IMG/VR virus record: IMGVR_UViG_3300010334_000023
Location: 152,499-216,498 of that record
Direction: 5' to 3' (one strand)
DNA length: 64,000 bases
DNA from: a virus
Shown here: piece after piece, positions 49,973-59,684 of the stretch
How positions within the stretch are numbered: position 1 is the stretch's first letter
How the letters are laid out: each line of letters opens with the position of its first letter
The notes under the pieces: model-generated
Told to the model about the DNA's origin: nothing
The model's database searches: none
Seen by the model: the letters and a program-made list of their open reading frames with translations, nothing else
Translations under genes and position numbers: made by a program

Positions 49973-51043
49973 ATGAAGATAGGTGTATATACGATCGCGT
50001 TAAACGAGCTACAGCACTGCGAACGCTGGGCTCAGAGCGTGGCAGATGCTGACTATCGTGTTGTGCTAGACACGGGTAGCACAGATGGCACGGTTGAGAA
50101 GCTGCGCGAGCTGGGTGTCACTGTGTTTGAACAACGTTTTGATCCATGGCGCTTTGATCATGCTCGCAACGCTGCGCTGGCCTGCTTGCCCACAGACACT
50201 GACATCTGCATCAGCCAGGACATGGACGAGTTCCTTGCTGAAGGTTGGCGACCCAAGATGGAAGCAGCTTGGCGCATGAACGAGACCACACGCTTGGCCT
50301 ATACCTATGTGTTTGATTATCGTGTTGGTGGACCAAATGATGGTTACCGCATGGACAAGATACACGCTAGGATAGGCTATCAATGGAAGCGCCCAGTGCA
50401 TGAGACAGTGTTCAGCACAGTGGGTCTTGAGAATGTTGCCGAAGATCTCAGCATAGTGCTGAACCAGATACAGGATCGCAGCAAGGACACTCGAGGGCGT
50501 TACTTGCCACTGCTGAAGATGGCAGCCGAGGAAGACAGCGACGACAGCCAGATCAGCTTTTGGTATGGCCGCGAGCTGATGTATGCGAACCAACATACCG
50601 AGTCAGTGACAGAGCTTGAGAGATATCTCAGCCTTGAGACCAGTAGGTGGCCCATAGAGCGTTCAGAAGCCATGATATACATCAGCAGGATGAGCGACAG
50701 CCGCAAGCTGGAATATCTGCAGCGAGCACTGATATGTTCGCCTGAACGCAGGCAGGTGTGGTTAGAGATGGCTCGCTACTATTACAACAACCAGGACTGG
50801 CACGGTCTGCTGTGGGCAGCTGGCAGCGGCATGGAAAAGAGCCGCAGGGATCACAGCTATCTGGACAGTGCAGATGCCTGGGGCAATCAGCTGCTGGACT
50901 TTGGCAGCATAGCTGCTGCTAACCTTGGATGGTACAGCAAGGCAGCTGATTGGTGCCGACAGGCACTGGACATGAGCCCCAGTGACGATAGATTGAAAAC
51001 CAACCTGCAGTGGATGCAGGATAAGATCAAGGGACAAGCATGA
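49973..51043 (+). CDS. Family 2 glycosyltransferase with C-terminal helical repeats
   Basis: This encodes 356 residues. The GT-A core opens MKIGVYTIALNELQHCERW, with DTGSTDGT at 33-40 for nucleotide-sugar binding and QDMDEFL (DXD at 83-85) for metal. From about residue 170 on it is helical with TPR-like spacing (WYGRELMYANQHTESVTELERYL, later WYSKAADWCRQALDMSPSDDRLKTNL). Such fusions often modify proteins or large glycans. It overlaps the next gene at ATGATG, and the two are close paralogues. Confidence 0.85.
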   Translation: MKIGVYTIALNELQHCERWAQSVADADYRVVLDTGSTDGTVEKLRELGVTVFEQRFDPWRFDHARNAALACLPTDTDICISQDMDEFLAEGWRPKMEAAWRMNETTRLAYTYVFDYRVGGPNDGYRMDKIHARIGYQWKRPVHETVFSTVGLENVAEDLSIVLNQIQDRSKDTRGRYLPLLKMAAEEDSDDSQISFWYGRELMYANQHTESVTELERYLSLETSRWPIERSEAMIYISRMSDSRKLEYLQRALICSPERRQVWLEMARYYYNNQDWHGLLWAAGSGMEKSRRDHSYLDSADAWGNQLLDFGSIAAANLGWYSKAADWCRQALDMSPSDDRLKTNLQWMQDKIKGQA

Positions 51044-52104
51044 TGCGCATAGCGATTTACGGACCAACCAAGAACCAAGCTCACCATGTGCAGGCATGGT
51101 ATGATAGCTGCAAGGATGCTGATGTTATCTGCATCGCAGACACTGGCAGCACAGACGGAACCAAGGAAGCCATGTTGGCACTGGGAGTGCAGGTCACGGA
51201 TGTCCGCATCATACCTTGGCGCTTTGACGATGCGTTCAACACTGCGATGTATCTAGTACCAGATGACATAGATGTGTGCATACGCCTGGACACCGATGAG
51301 AGACTGACACCAGGTTGGCGCGACAAGCTGGAAGCAGCTTGGAAGCCAGAAACCACGAGGCTGCGCTATCCCTACATCTGGAACTGGAACGCTGACGGCA
51401 CGCCAGGTCGCCAGTGGTACGGCGATCGCATACACAGCCGCAAAGGCTACCGCTGGATGGGAGCCACGCACGAAGGACTGGTCAGCAGATTACCAGAAAT
51501 ACATACTTTCACAGATGATTTCCAGATACATCACTTCCCAGATCCCAAGAGCAAGAGCGGTGATCTCAGCCTGCTGGAAGAAAGCGTGAGAGAGTGGCCG
51601 CATGATAGCCGCATCAAGGCCTACCTGGGCCGCGAGTATGCTTATCAAAAGATCTGGGACAAGTGCGCAGCTACCTACAAGGAATTCCTCGGTATGAGCT
51701 TTGACACGGTTGAGCGCTGCCAGGCTCTGACCACTCTGGCACAGGCTGAACCCGAGAACAAGCTGTTTTGGCTCAAGCAGGCTGCCTATGAAGTACCCAC
51801 TCATCGCGAACCTTTAGTAGCATTGGCACAGCACTACTATGAAGCAGCAGACTGGAAGAACTGCTACGACTATTCTCATCGCGCTCTCAAGATCACCAAG
51901 CATCCCATGGACTACACCTGCACACCTGAGGCATGGGGATGGCAACCGCATGATCTGCTGAGCATCGCAGCATGGAACCTAAGGCTCTATGACGAATGCT
52001 TGGAACAGGCCAAGACAGCTCTGGAAAAATCTCCAGATGACACGCGACTGAAAAACAATCTCAAGCTGATAGAGGATTTCATAGCCAAGAATCTACGTGG
52101 TTGA
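51040..52104 (+). CDS. Family 2 glycosyltransferase with C-terminal helical repeats, paralogue
   Basis: This encodes 354 residues and begins with ATG at 51040, with GGGAC before it. It has the same plan as its upstream neighbour: CIADTGSTDGT, CIRLDTDERL with DXD at 84-86, and a shared PWRFDDAFNTAM block. A TPR-like half follows (LGREYAYQKIWDKCAATYKEFL, ECLEQAKTALEKSPDDTRLKNNL). The pair arose by duplication and may add successive sugars. It is the last cistron of the RuBisCO-like operon. Confidence 0.85.
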   Translation: MMRIAIYGPTKNQAHHVQAWYDSCKDADVICIADTGSTDGTKEAMLALGVQVTDVRIIPWRFDDAFNTAMYLVPDDIDVCIRLDTDERLTPGWRDKLEAAWKPETTRLRYPYIWNWNADGTPGRQWYGDRIHSRKGYRWMGATHEGLVSRLPEIHTFTDDFQIHHFPDPKSKSGDLSLLEESVREWPHDSRIKAYLGREYAYQKIWDKCAATYKEFLGMSFDTVERCQALTTLAQAEPENKLFWLKQAAYEVPTHREPLVALAQHYYEAADWKNCYDYSHRALKITKHPMDYTCTPEAWGWQPHDLLSIAAWNLRLYDECLEQAKTALEKSPDDTRLKNNLKLIEDFIAKNLRG

Positions 52105-52108
52105 TACC

Positions 52109-52116
52109 ACTAAATA
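52109..52116 (+). promoter_or_regulatory. Late-type box ACTAAATA abutting the next start
   Basis: ACTAAATA is followed by five C and then the ATG at 52122, matching the close spacing seen at other starts. Confidence 0.45.
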
Positions 52117-52121
52117 CCCCC

Positions 52122-52352
52122 ATGAGGCTACAGTACCTAGACCATAAACCAATCATAACTCTGCGAGAAGACACTTCGGTGTTTGCCTTCTTCACAGAAG
52201 CAGGGGTGGGTAAGATAGTCAAGGGCGTGAACACCACGCCTGACGTTGGTGTGGATGAGATACCTCGTCAGGCTGCTAAGTTCAAGATCAAGGTTGATCG
52301 CAACGGCTATCCGCCTGTGGCACGCAGCGACGGCAAGATTCCCAAGCTATAG
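52122..52352 (+). CDS. Small conserved phage protein
   Basis: This encodes 76 residues starting MRLQYLDHKPIITLREDTSVFAFFTEAGVGKIV. It is strand-rich with a central GVNTTPDVGVDEIPRQAAKFKIKVDRNGYPPVARSDGK block that looks well conserved. No ribosome binding site is seen; a TAAATA box ends five bases before the ATG. A TTG at 52101 is an alternative start. I recall similar small proteins in T4-like aquatic phages, without known function. Confidence 0.65.
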   Translation: MRLQYLDHKPIITLREDTSVFAFFTEAGVGKIVKGVNTTPDVGVDEIPRQAAKFKIKVDRNGYPPVARSDGKIPKL

Positions 52353-52360
52353 TCATGAAA

Positions 52361-52383
52361 AGAGGTGGGACTGGCCCACCTCT
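52361..52383 (-). terminator. Rho-independent terminator between convergent genes
   Basis: AGAGGTGGG and CCCACCTCT form a 9-bp stem with a five-base loop. Read on the minus strand it is followed by TTTTCATG. It lies between two convergent units and could stop both. Confidence 0.7.
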
Positions 52384-52395
52384 GACAGTTAGATA

Positions 52396-52674
52396 TTAGA
52401 TACGGCTACGTCGGCTAGCTGCCTTGGCATCTTCTTCAGTGGACTCAACTGCGATAGGCACCCAGCGCTGTGGGATTGGTAACCCGCTCTTGCGATAATA
52501 GTCCAAGTCTGCTTCTGGATCATCTACTTGAGTCCATACCACCCATTTACCATCAAGTTCGCGTTTCTTGATATCGTGTCTCTTATCCATCTCTGGTCTC
52601 TTTATGCTATTAAGGGTTACCGGAACATCCCGGCTCTCAAGTTTAGCAGCAACTATAGCTGCTGCCAAATTCAT
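52396..52674 (-). CDS. Hypothetical protein
   Basis: This encodes 92 residues starting MNLAAAIVAAKLESRDVPVTLNSIKRPEM. The start at 52674 overlaps the stop of the phosphoribosyltransferase as ATGA. The middle is charged (KRHDIKKRELDGKWVVWTQVDDPEADLDYYRKSG), and the end is Glu/Ala/Arg-rich. No known motif is seen. It is the last gene before the terminator. Confidence 0.6.
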   Translation of the reverse strand: MNLAAAIVAAKLESRDVPVTLNSIKRPEMDKRHDIKKRELDGKWVVWTQVDDPEADLDYYRKSGLPIPQRWVPIAVESTEEDAKAASRRSRI

Positions 52675-53213
52675 TGTGAAGATGCACCTAACCACCAGTT
52701 CTCATAAGGAAACTCGATCCACATATCTTGCTCAGCCTTGTTGATTTCCATGGCTGCGTAATCTACCTTGGTAGTGCTAGCTAGATTGTTAACCAACACA
52801 GCAAAGCGCACGTTGTGGTGCCAGATATTATCCCAGTGTGAGCTGTCTGGTAAGCAGGTACTGCGCCAATCGCGTTTGATCCATTCCAGAGTGGCACCTG
52901 TGTCATTGATGTCGTCTACGATCAAGATCTGCTTTGGAGGATTACCCTCAGTTGGAAACTTCTCATCATAGCCAAACGCATCTTCTGCCATCCACCAATT
53001 GCTTTCATTGTCAGCACCATTGTCGCGCAAGCTCACTCGCAGTGTATGGCAAGGCACAGCAAACCAATGGCTTAGCAGCACAGCAGGCAGCAACCCACCT
53101 CGAGTAAGTCCAACGATGTAGTCTGGACGCCAGCGATCAATAGTTACCTGTCGAGCTATTGATAACACTTGCGAATTTACGTCTTTATAGCTGAGATATC
53201 GCTTGTTGATCAT
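52671..53213 (-). CDS. Phosphoribosyltransferase-like protein
   Basis: This encodes 180 residues. ILIVDDINDTGATL is the PRPP-binding loop (VDDINDTG) of type I phosphoribosyltransferases, and IVGLTRGGLLPAVLLSHWF is the preceding strand-loop. Relatives salvage purines such as xanthine or hypoxanthine. I chose the ATG at 53213 because GGGA lies nine bases before it and the promoter at 53238-53265 would start transcription close to the earlier ATGs (53234, 53228, 53219). A role in base salvage during infection is likely, and the base may be a deazapurine. Confidence 0.8.
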   Translation of the reverse strand: MINKRYLSYKDVNSQVLSIARQVTIDRWRPDYIVGLTRGGLLPAVLLSHWFAVPCHTLRVSLRDNGADNESNWWMAEDAFGYDEKFPTEGNPPKQILIVDDINDTGATLEWIKRDWRSTCLPDSSHWDNIWHHNVRFAVLVNNLASTTKVDYAAMEINKAEQDMWIEFPYENWWLGASSQ

Positions 53214-53237
53214 AGGCATGTTTCCCATTACCATGCC

Positions 53238-53265
53238 AGTATAGCAGGATTTGGCTAGGCGTCAA
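53238..53265 (-). promoter_or_regulatory. Consensus sigma-70-like promoter
   Basis: On the minus strand TTGACG (53260-53265), 16 bases, TATACT (53238-53243), upstream of the phosphoribosyltransferase gene. Confidence 0.65.
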
Positions 53266-54076
53266 CCGCTAAGATAAGATGGTTTTCACCATCTGATATG
53301 GTCACATGCTCATCTGCGCAGTCCACATGATAGTGTGTGCCCAGCATGGTCTGTAGGGCGATGCTCTCGCGCAGCACAGGACTGCCTATGTCCAGACCAA
53401 ACACTGGCATGGCAGCATAGGCACCCTCTTTGTAGCCTGTGATCTTGTACACACGCTGCTGTCCAGCGTTGGTTATGCGCAGCCACTGGCCTCGCACTTC
53501 CACATGCTCTACCAGGCTGTTGGCCAAGAACGCCCCGATGCCTTCGGCTGTGGGTTCTGCTACCTGAGCGGGTTTTTGTTTTTCTTGGCTGGGTTTTGGC
53601 TCGCTCACCGTGGCTGGAGCCTGAGCCTTGGTGTCGATGGGTTCGTCCTTGACTTCTACCTTGCCTGGGTCCAGGTTCACGTTGGCTCTGACATGATCTT
53701 CAGACAGCGTTTCAAACTTGCCCTCGGGCATGTCGTAAGCATGGAACTGCCACTCCTTATTAGCGGTTAGGTTGCTGACCTGCTTACACATCTCTACCAG
53801 TCTGTTTGGATATTCGTCGTTGCGTGTCATTTCCACGAATACCAAGTAATAACCATCGTCTGTGGGAGCCGGGCTCACGTCTGTGTCCAGTGGGCGTATG
53901 CTGCTCTTTTCTATGAATATGCTGAGATCTATTGCAGGATCGTGGTCAACCACGTAGAATCCAGTGACTATCACCCTGCGATCATCGATCTTGCTCTCAT
54001 ATTCATCGATGGTGACCAGTGGCATGACCAGATGCTCCAAGGCGTGGCGAGTTAGTCCTTCGCTGAGCTTGCTCAT
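53255..54076 (-). CDS. Conserved phage hypothetical protein
   Basis: This encodes 273 residues with two domains joined by a Pro/Lys/Glu-rich linker (residues about 145-175, PATVSEPKPSQEKQKPAQVAEP). The N-terminal domain (LEHLVMPLVTIDEYESKIDDRRVIVTGFYVVD) is conserved in T4-like aquatic phages as far as I recall. The C-terminal domain (VRGQWLRITNAGQQRVYKITGYKEGAYA) is beta-rich. The function is unknown. It overlaps the next upstream gene by four bases. Confidence 0.65.
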   Translation of the reverse strand: MSKLSEGLTRHALEHLVMPLVTIDEYESKIDDRRVIVTGFYVVDHDPAIDLSIFIEKSSIRPLDTDVSPAPTDDGYYLVFVEMTRNDEYPNRLVEMCKQVSNLTANKEWQFHAYDMPEGKFETLSEDHVRANVNLDPGKVEVKDEPIDTKAQAPATVSEPKPSQEKQKPAQVAEPTAEGIGAFLANSLVEHVEVRGQWLRITNAGQQRVYKITGYKEGAYAAMPVFGLDIGSPVLRESIALQTMLGTHYHVDCADEHVTISDGENHLILAVDA

Positions 54077-54585
54077 CCCTGTTTCACTGCCTTTTCGCTA
54101 TCAATGCCCTCGGCTTCCGCATCGTCAACGGTTTCGGTATCAACTTCCTCTTCGTACTGATCCATGACTTCCTTGTCGAGGTTGCGCACAAACTTGCGCG
54201 GTATCAGCATGTCAATCAGCCAGATCCTAACCTTCTTCATCTTGGGCTTCTTGGTGCCTGGCTGATAATCGCTCTCGGATTTGACCTTGATGGGTACCAG
54301 TTCTTCGGCCTTGCTATAGGATATCTTGGTGCCGTGCTGCAGAAGCCTCAGGCCACCCTCGGGGTCCGGCATCTTCTTGTATGGATACTTGAGCGTGATC
54401 TTGATCCAGTAGGGCCTGGTGAAAGGTCCTGCTACCACTTCACCTAGCTCCCAGTTCTTGTAGACATAGAGATTGTTGCTGTCTAGATAGTTTTCAATGT
54501 CAATGAGGATGTCGATCAGGTCCTCGTTGTCTGAGATCCTGTTTACTACTTCCTGTGCGGATTTGCTGTCATGTTGATGCGGCAT
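54073..54585 (-). CDS. Conserved phage hypothetical protein with hairpin at its start
   Basis: This encodes 170 residues. The first half (SAQEVVNRISDNEDLIDILIDIENYLDSNNLYVYKNWELGEVV) is helical then beta. TRPYWIKITLKYPYKKMPDPEGGLRLL and the C-terminal acidic tail follow. Similar proteins accompany the next gene in T4-like aquatic phages, to my memory. The start codon is in one arm of an 11-bp inverted repeat, and a late-type TAAATA box is in its loop, so the start is under unusual control. Confidence 0.65.
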   Translation of the reverse strand: MPHQHDSKSAQEVVNRISDNEDLIDILIDIENYLDSNNLYVYKNWELGEVVAGPFTRPYWIKITLKYPYKKMPDPEGGLRLLQHGTKISYSKAEELVPIKVKSESDYQPGTKKPKMKKVRIWLIDMLIPRKFVRNLDKEVMDQYEEEVDTETVDDAEAEGIDSEKAVKQG

Positions 54586-54607
54586 GGAAATATTTATCCA
54601 TGCCGCA
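54578..54607 (-). promoter_or_regulatory. Inverted repeat spanning a start codon and late box
   Basis: TGCGGCATGGA and TCCATGCCGCA form a perfect 11-bp stem around an 8-base AT loop. The minus-strand GATAAATA (54591-54598) lies in the loop and part of an arm. The ATG at 54585 lies in the other arm, five bases after the box. Confidence 0.5.
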
Positions 54608-54618
54608 ACAGTGAGTGT

Positions 54619-55377
54619 TTATTCTTCGCCGTACATGCGCAATATGTCAGTGATCACAGGATGGCGTTCCACGCTGTCCTTGTCAAAGTGGCAGACTGCT
54701 ATGCTGGGAGTGCCGTCAAAGCGAGCGATAAAGTCAGTTAAGCCGTTATCCTTGCCACGATCACTCTGGCGTACGTCGCCGGTTATGATCATCTTGGTGC
54801 CCTCACCTATGCGTGTGAGAGCGCTGAGCATGCTGTTGCGGGTGGTGTTCTGAGCTTCGTCCAGTATCACTATGGCGTTCTTGAAGGTCCGTCCGCGCAG
54901 ATAGGCCACTGGTACCAGTTCTATGGTACCTTCCTCTATCATGTGAGCGATCTCTTTCATGCCAAAGTGTTCTTCGAACACGTCTAGCACAGGTTTGGTC
55001 CAAGGGGCCATCTTTTTCAGTATGTCACCCGGTAAGAAACCTATGTCCTTGTCATCAACTGCGATGTTGGGTCTGGTTATGACCACCTTGCTCACTGCTC
55101 GTGACTGCAGCTGCTGTATGGCATATAACGTCGCGAGGTAGGTCTTGCCGCTGCCGGCGTAACCAAGTGCGAATACCATGTTGATTGAGGGATCTTGCAG
55201 GGCTTCTATGTAAGCTTCCTGCGCTATGTTCTTGGGTAGCAGCCGTATTCGCTGCCGTTGGGGACTTCGATGGAACTGTTCTATCCTTACCACGTTCCCA
55301 TGTTGTGTTTCAGTGTGCTTGTAGAAATCATTCTCATTGTTCGCTCGATACGCAGAGCGACGCGCACGTTTAGCCAA
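54619..55377 (-). CDS. phoH: PhoH-like P-loop ATPase
   Basis: This encodes 252 residues of the PhoH family common in marine phages. Walker A reads GYAGSGKTYLA, followed by VITRPNIAVDDKDIGFLPGD, YLRGRTFKNAIVILDEAQN (Walker B), and MIITGDVRQSD, all family blocks. The first ATG-type codons in frame lie far upstream and outside the family, so I place the start at TTG 55377, with AGGAGG five bases before it. A CATAAATA box lies upstream. The role of phage PhoH is not settled; an RNA helicase-like or phosphate-stress role is proposed in bacteria. Confidence 0.9.
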   Translation of the reverse strand: MAKRARRSAYRANNENDFYKHTETQHGNVVRIEQFHRSPQRQRIRLLPKNIAQEAYIEALQDPSINMVFALGYAGSGKTYLATLYAIQQLQSRAVSKVVITRPNIAVDDKDIGFLPGDILKKMAPWTKPVLDVFEEHFGMKEIAHMIEEGTIELVPVAYLRGRTFKNAIVILDEAQNTTRNSMLSALTRIGEGTKMIITGDVRQSDRGKDNGLTDFIARFDGTPSIAVCHFDKDSVERHPVITDILRMYGEE

Positions 55378-55405
55378 AGGCTCCTCCTGGGTTCTTGACC
55401 AACAA

Positions 55406-55413
55406 TATTTATG
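55406..55413 (-). promoter_or_regulatory. Late promoter box CATAAATA of phoH
   Basis: Minus-strand CATAAATA, about 28 bases before the TTG start of phoH. Confidence 0.55.
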
Positions 55414-55458
55414 GTTGATGTTCGATATCACAGCGCAAAGGTCCGTGCCTGTGCTAGA

Positions 55459-55466
55459 GCTAAATA
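55459..55466 (+). promoter_or_regulatory. Late-type box GCTAAATA of the fibre gene
   Basis: Plus-strand GCTAAATA, 27 bases before the ATG at 55494, divergent from the phoH box. Confidence 0.5.
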
Positions 55467-55493
55467 AGCAGAGTTTTTGGATCATCCGCAGCC

Positions 55494-58400
55494 ATGGCAA
55501 TAGACCCTAATACCATCGATACCCAGTTTCCTGTCGCTAATCAAGACAATGATAGCCAGGGATTTAGGAACAATTTCTCGGCTATCCAAGAGAACTTCAT
55601 ACAGGCCAACGCAGCAATAAGCAGCCTGCAGGCCACCACGATAGGTTTAGCCGGACCGGTATACACGCCAATAGCCAGCAATCTAACATCTGGATCAGTC
55701 ACGCTGATCACGGAATTCCAGACCAGCTCAGGCAATTCTACCCTGACCTTCCCTGGTACCAGTGCTGTGGTGTTGCCTGTGGGCAACAGCAGCCAACGTC
55801 CAAACCCAGTGATAGGTCAGATACGCTATAACACTGACACCAATCAGATCGAATATTACAACAGCACCAACTGGTATCCAGTGGGTCCAACAGGTCCCAC
55901 AGGTGCTGACAGTGTCGTAACTGGTCCAACTGGTCCGGCCAATGGTCCTACCGGACCTACTGGTCCGCTGGGCCTGCAGGGTGTGCCTGGACAGCAAGGG
56001 TTCCCAGGCATACCAGGACCAACTGGTCCAACTTCCGTGATCACTGGACCAACTGGTTACACAGGTCCCACATCTAACATATCTGGACCAACTGGCCCAA
56101 CTGGCATCACCGGACCAACAGGTCCCACTGGTGCAACAGGCCCTACTGGCTACACTGGTCCCACAGGTCCCACAGGTGAGACTGGTCCAACTGGACCAAC
56201 TGGTATCACTGGACCCACGGGCATAGGCATACCAGCTCCGCCCGTGCGCAGCGTGCAGTTCAATGCTGGTAGCAATGTGTTTGGTGGCAGCAGCCTCTTT
56301 ACCTGGGGCACCGACAATGTGCTCAACGTCAACAGCATACTGAGCCAGAACACCCAGATCGTTAATGATGTGATACGCAATAGGTTGGCCTCGGCTAATC
56401 TCGTGCTACAGACACCTGTTGACGGCGGCGTCTACGTGAGCAACGATTTCTATGTGCAGGGCATATCACACAGGACAGCACCACACGTCACTGGCGTGAT
56501 GTACGTGACCGTGGACGGTGACGATGCCAACACTGGCTTGGCAGAAGATCGCGCCAAGCGTACCATAGCCAGCGCTTGCTCAGCAGCAGCACAGCTCATA
56601 GCCAATCCCAGCACGCCTTGGATATACTGCACTATATATGTGCGGGCGGGTGTGTATACCGAGCCAAATCCCATATTGGTTCACAGCGGCATCACGGTGT
56701 TTGGCGATAACCTACGTTCTGTTACCGTGACTCCGCTCAATCCAACATTGGACATATTCTGGCTCAACCCCAAGACATATCTCTATGGCATGACATTCCG
56801 TGGCCATCAGTATCCTGCTGCAGCTGTGCAGTTTCCAGAGAATGGAACCACTGTTATACATGAACTGCATGACTGGGCGTCTCCATACGTGCAGAACTGC
56901 TCAAGCATCACCCTGGGCAAGTATCAAGGCAACGTGCAGATAAGCGAAGCTGGCACTGGTATGATCGTGGACGGTGTTCGTGGTCGCAAGCTCAGTGCGC
57001 CAGATTTTGGCAACGTGATAGTACCGACCATGACCACATGGACCAGCGGCAACACCGCAGTGTTCTATCAAGCCTACGCACCAACCTGGAGTGGTAACGT
57101 GGCAGTGGGTTGGCTAGCTCAGAGCGGCATCGAAGGCAGCCCTGCGGTGGTGACCAGCGTTGGTACAACTACCATTGACGGCAACCCAGCCTACACTTAC
57201 TCGCTAGACGAGTTTGACTACAATACCGTAGACATATATACCTTTGACAACGTGCTGACCAGCACTAGTGCTATCATACTCAACAACACCAGCCCGGGAT
57301 TTGGTGACACGGTGGTTGGGGGATGGTATATGCAGAGTCCTGCCTATCCAGGCTTTGTCAACGCATACACGCTGTTGCGAGCCAACATACCATTCATACA
57401 GGCACAGGTAGTAGCCTACATGCAGGCTGAATTTGGCTATCCTGCCACCAGCACTAGTGCCAGAGATATCGGATACATAACCGATGCAGTTTGCCGCGAT
57501 CTCCTTGCCAGCAACTATGACCTAGCGCTGCAGGCAGGAGAATATTTCTGGACTGAGACAGCAAATGGTCCGGTCAGCGTGCTACCTCCCAGCAGCATAG
57601 CTATCTGCCTAGCTGGCATACAGTTTGCTAGCCAAATAGCACAGACCGCGATTACCAATACCAGCTTCGCTCCTGTATATGATCCCGGAACTCCGCAGGT
57701 TTTCTACGTCTATCTAGGCGACAGCGGTAGAATAGCTGTGACCACCGTGGCTACCAACTACAACATAGTGCTTGAAATCATTCAGAACGGCCCATATAAC
57801 AATCCGCTTGCCAACGGCCAGAGGCTCATGGAGAGCAACAGGCTATTCGCACAGAACGAAGTGGTAGCATACGTAAACACCCTGTATCCGGACACGTTAT
57901 ATAACGCTACTCTGCAGGCTCAGTGCTATCGTGATGTTGGTTATCTCTGGGATGCTATTACCTATGATACCTATCATCTAGGCAATGCTCAGAGCGTGAC
58001 AGATGCGCTGTTCTACTGGGATGGCGCCACATCGCGCATACCAGGCGAGATACCACAGACTGTGAATGCTTTTATCTATGCCAATCAATTGGCCATTAAC
58101 GTGCTCAACAACACACAGACTGCTCCGTTATATCAGAGCAACATAGCTCAGGTCATAGACAACACGCTGGTTGGTGGCAACGTGGTGGTACAGTATGTGA
58201 ATCAACTGTTTGCCTACGTTGAAGACATCGTGGCCAATGGGGCAGGAGCTGCACCCGTGATGTATAACACCACGGGACCTGGCACGCCAATAAGCAGCGT
58301 GACCTATCAGCCAGGTTACGATAGCATGAACGGTAACAATGCTTGGCTCATAGAGTTCGCTGGCCCCATACCCGGCACAAGCTGGCCATATCCGCTGAGC

Positions 58401-59669
58401 AATCCAAACCTCACATATCCGATCTACAACCTGGTGTTCACCAGCCAGGGTGGACCATTTACCTTCGTGCCATTCAAGAGCACGCTGCCCTATCGCGGAC
58501 AGGGCCTGAACAGCATGGTGCTTGATGCATTCACTCAATACAACGAGATAGGCTACACTCCCGTGCCAGTGCCTCTGGGAACCGTTGACAACAACGCTCT
58601 GAACCATGGTGGTAACGGCATAGTGATCAAGAACGGTGGCTACGCTCAGCTGGTTTCGATCTTTGAGATCTGCTGCAACATCGGAGTCATCTGCCAAAGC
58701 GGTGGCACCTGTTCCATAACCAACTCAAACACTGACTTTGGCAACTATGGCCTCTGGGCCGATGGTATGAGCGATGAACAATACGTCTGCAACATAGATA
58801 ACACAGCAGTACCTGCGGGATTCACTAATGGTACCGCAGGGCTGTGGTACGTGAACAACCTACCTCTGTTCAATGCCGCAGCACCTAACCAGGGCTATGT
58901 GCGACCCTATGTGGGGCAGGTGTGCTATGTTGGTCAGCTCTACTATTACATACAAGCAGCTAACGTCACCGTGGGTGGCAGTGGGTACATAGCACCGCCC
59001 AGCATATCAATAAACCTAGACAGCACACAATATCAGGCTTTCATATTGGCAGGTGGTACCATTGCGCAGGCGCAGCCAATAATGGCCCTAGACGGTGGCA
59101 GCTATCTGGGTTCTCCTACCTATTACGTTGAACAGGTCAGCATCATAGTAAGCGGTAGCCAATACACGGCTTTGGACCTAGCTAAACCTGACTTCTTTGT
59201 GTTCAGCGCGCCAGAGAACCCAGGTGGTACAACCGCAGCAGCAACGCCAATAGGCTACCCGATCTACTACACGATTACCTACGGCACAAGCACAGGTAGC
59301 GGACAAGGCACTGTAGTGCTCGATGAGAACTTACCATATGTTCCGGTCAACGGTGCTCCCATGCACATGTTCCAAGTCAGCAGGATCATCACCAGCAGCC
59401 ACTGCATGGAATACGTGGGATCGGGTACTGATATCGCCAAGTGCATACCGGCAAGAACCAGCAGCCTAGCAGGCAATGCACCTGATCAAACACATGAAGT
59501 GGTGATGACCAACGGCGGCAGGGTAGCATATACCACTACTGACCACCTTGGTAACTTCAGGATCGGACCCGAATTGGTGATAAATCAAAACACAGGTACG
59601 CTGTCTGGACGCACGTTCCAGAAGAGCCTGTTCGCAATTATGACGCCATATATACTGGCGCTACAATGA
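55494..59669 (+). CDS. Large virion fibre protein with collagen-like and beta-helix domains
   Basis: This encodes 1391 residues. The N-terminus ([26 protein letters not shown]) is a conserved virion module in T4-like aquatic phages, to my memory. Residues about 120-245 are collagen-like ([14 protein letters not shown] and so on). From about 330 the sequence resembles a pectate-lyase-type beta-helix ([52 protein letters not shown]). The C-terminal third has further beta-rich and globular segments. It most likely forms a long fibre or spike that binds, and perhaps cuts, a surface polysaccharide. It is followed after 15 bases by a small virion-type gene. Confidence 0.8.
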   Translation: MAIDPNTIDTQFPVANQDNDSQGFRNNFSAIQENFIQANAAISSLQATTIGLAGPVYTPIASNLTSGSVTLITEFQTSSGNSTLTFPGTSAVVLPVGNSSQRPNPVIGQIRYNTDTNQIEYYNSTNWYPVGPTGPTGADSVVTGPTGPANGPTGPTGPLGLQGVPGQQGFPGIPGPTGPTSVITGPTGYTGPTSNISGPTGPTGITGPTGPTGATGPTGYTGPTGPTGETGPTGPTGITGPTGIGIPAPPVRSVQFNAGSNVFGGSSLFTWGTDNVLNVNSILSQNTQIVNDVIRNRLASANLVLQTPVDGGVYVSNDFYVQGISHRTAPHVTGVMYVTVDGDDANTGLAEDRAKRTIASACSAAAQLIANPSTPWIYCTIYVRAGVYTEPNPILVHSGITVFGDNLRSVTVTPLNPTLDIFWLNPKTYLYGMTFRGHQYPAAAVQFPENGTTVIHELHDWASPYVQNCSSITLGKYQGNVQISEAGTGMIVDGVRGRKLSAPDFGNVIVPTMTTWTSGNTAVFYQAYAPTWSGNVAVGWLAQSGIEGSPAVVTSVGTTTIDGNPAYTYSLDEFDYNTVDIYTFDNVLTSTSAIILNNTSPGFGDTVVGGWYMQSPAYPGFVNAYTLLRANIPFIQAQVVAYMQAEFGYPATSTSARDIGYITDAVCRDLLASNYDLALQAGEYFWTETANGPVSVLPPSSIAICLAGIQFASQIAQTAITNTSFAPVYDPGTPQVFYVYLGDSGRIAVTTVATNYNIVLEIIQNGPYNNPLANGQRLMESNRLFAQNEVVAYVNTLYPDTLYNATLQAQCYRDVGYLWDAITYDTYHLGNAQSVTDALFYWDGATSRIPGEIPQTVNAFIYANQLAINVLNNTQTAPLYQSNIAQVIDNTLVGGNVVVQYVNQLFAYVEDIVANGAGAAPVMYNTTGPGTPISSVTYQPGYDSMNGNNAWLIEFAGPIPGTSWPYPLSNPNLTYPIYNLVFTSQGGPFTFVPFKSTLPYRGQGLNSMVLDAFTQYNEIGYTPVPVPLGTVDNNALNHGGNGIVIKNGGYAQLVSIFEICCNIGVICQSGGTCSITNSNTDFGNYGLWADGMSDEQYVCNIDNTAVPAGFTNGTAGLWYVNNLPLFNAAAPNQGYVRPYVGQVCYVGQLYYYIQAANVTVGGSGYIAPPSISINLDSTQYQAFILAGGTIAQAQPIMALDGGSYLGSPTYYVEQVSIIVSGSQYTALDLAKPDFFVFSAPENPGGTTAAATPIGYPIYYTITYGTSTGSGQGTVVLDENLPYVPVNGAPMHMFQVSRIITSSHCMEYVGSGTDIAKCIPARTSSLAGNAPDQTHEVVMTNGGRVAYTTTDHLGNFRIGPELVINQNTGTLSGRTFQKSLFAIMTPYILALQ

Positions 59670-59684
59670 TGAGGATAGAGTGAC

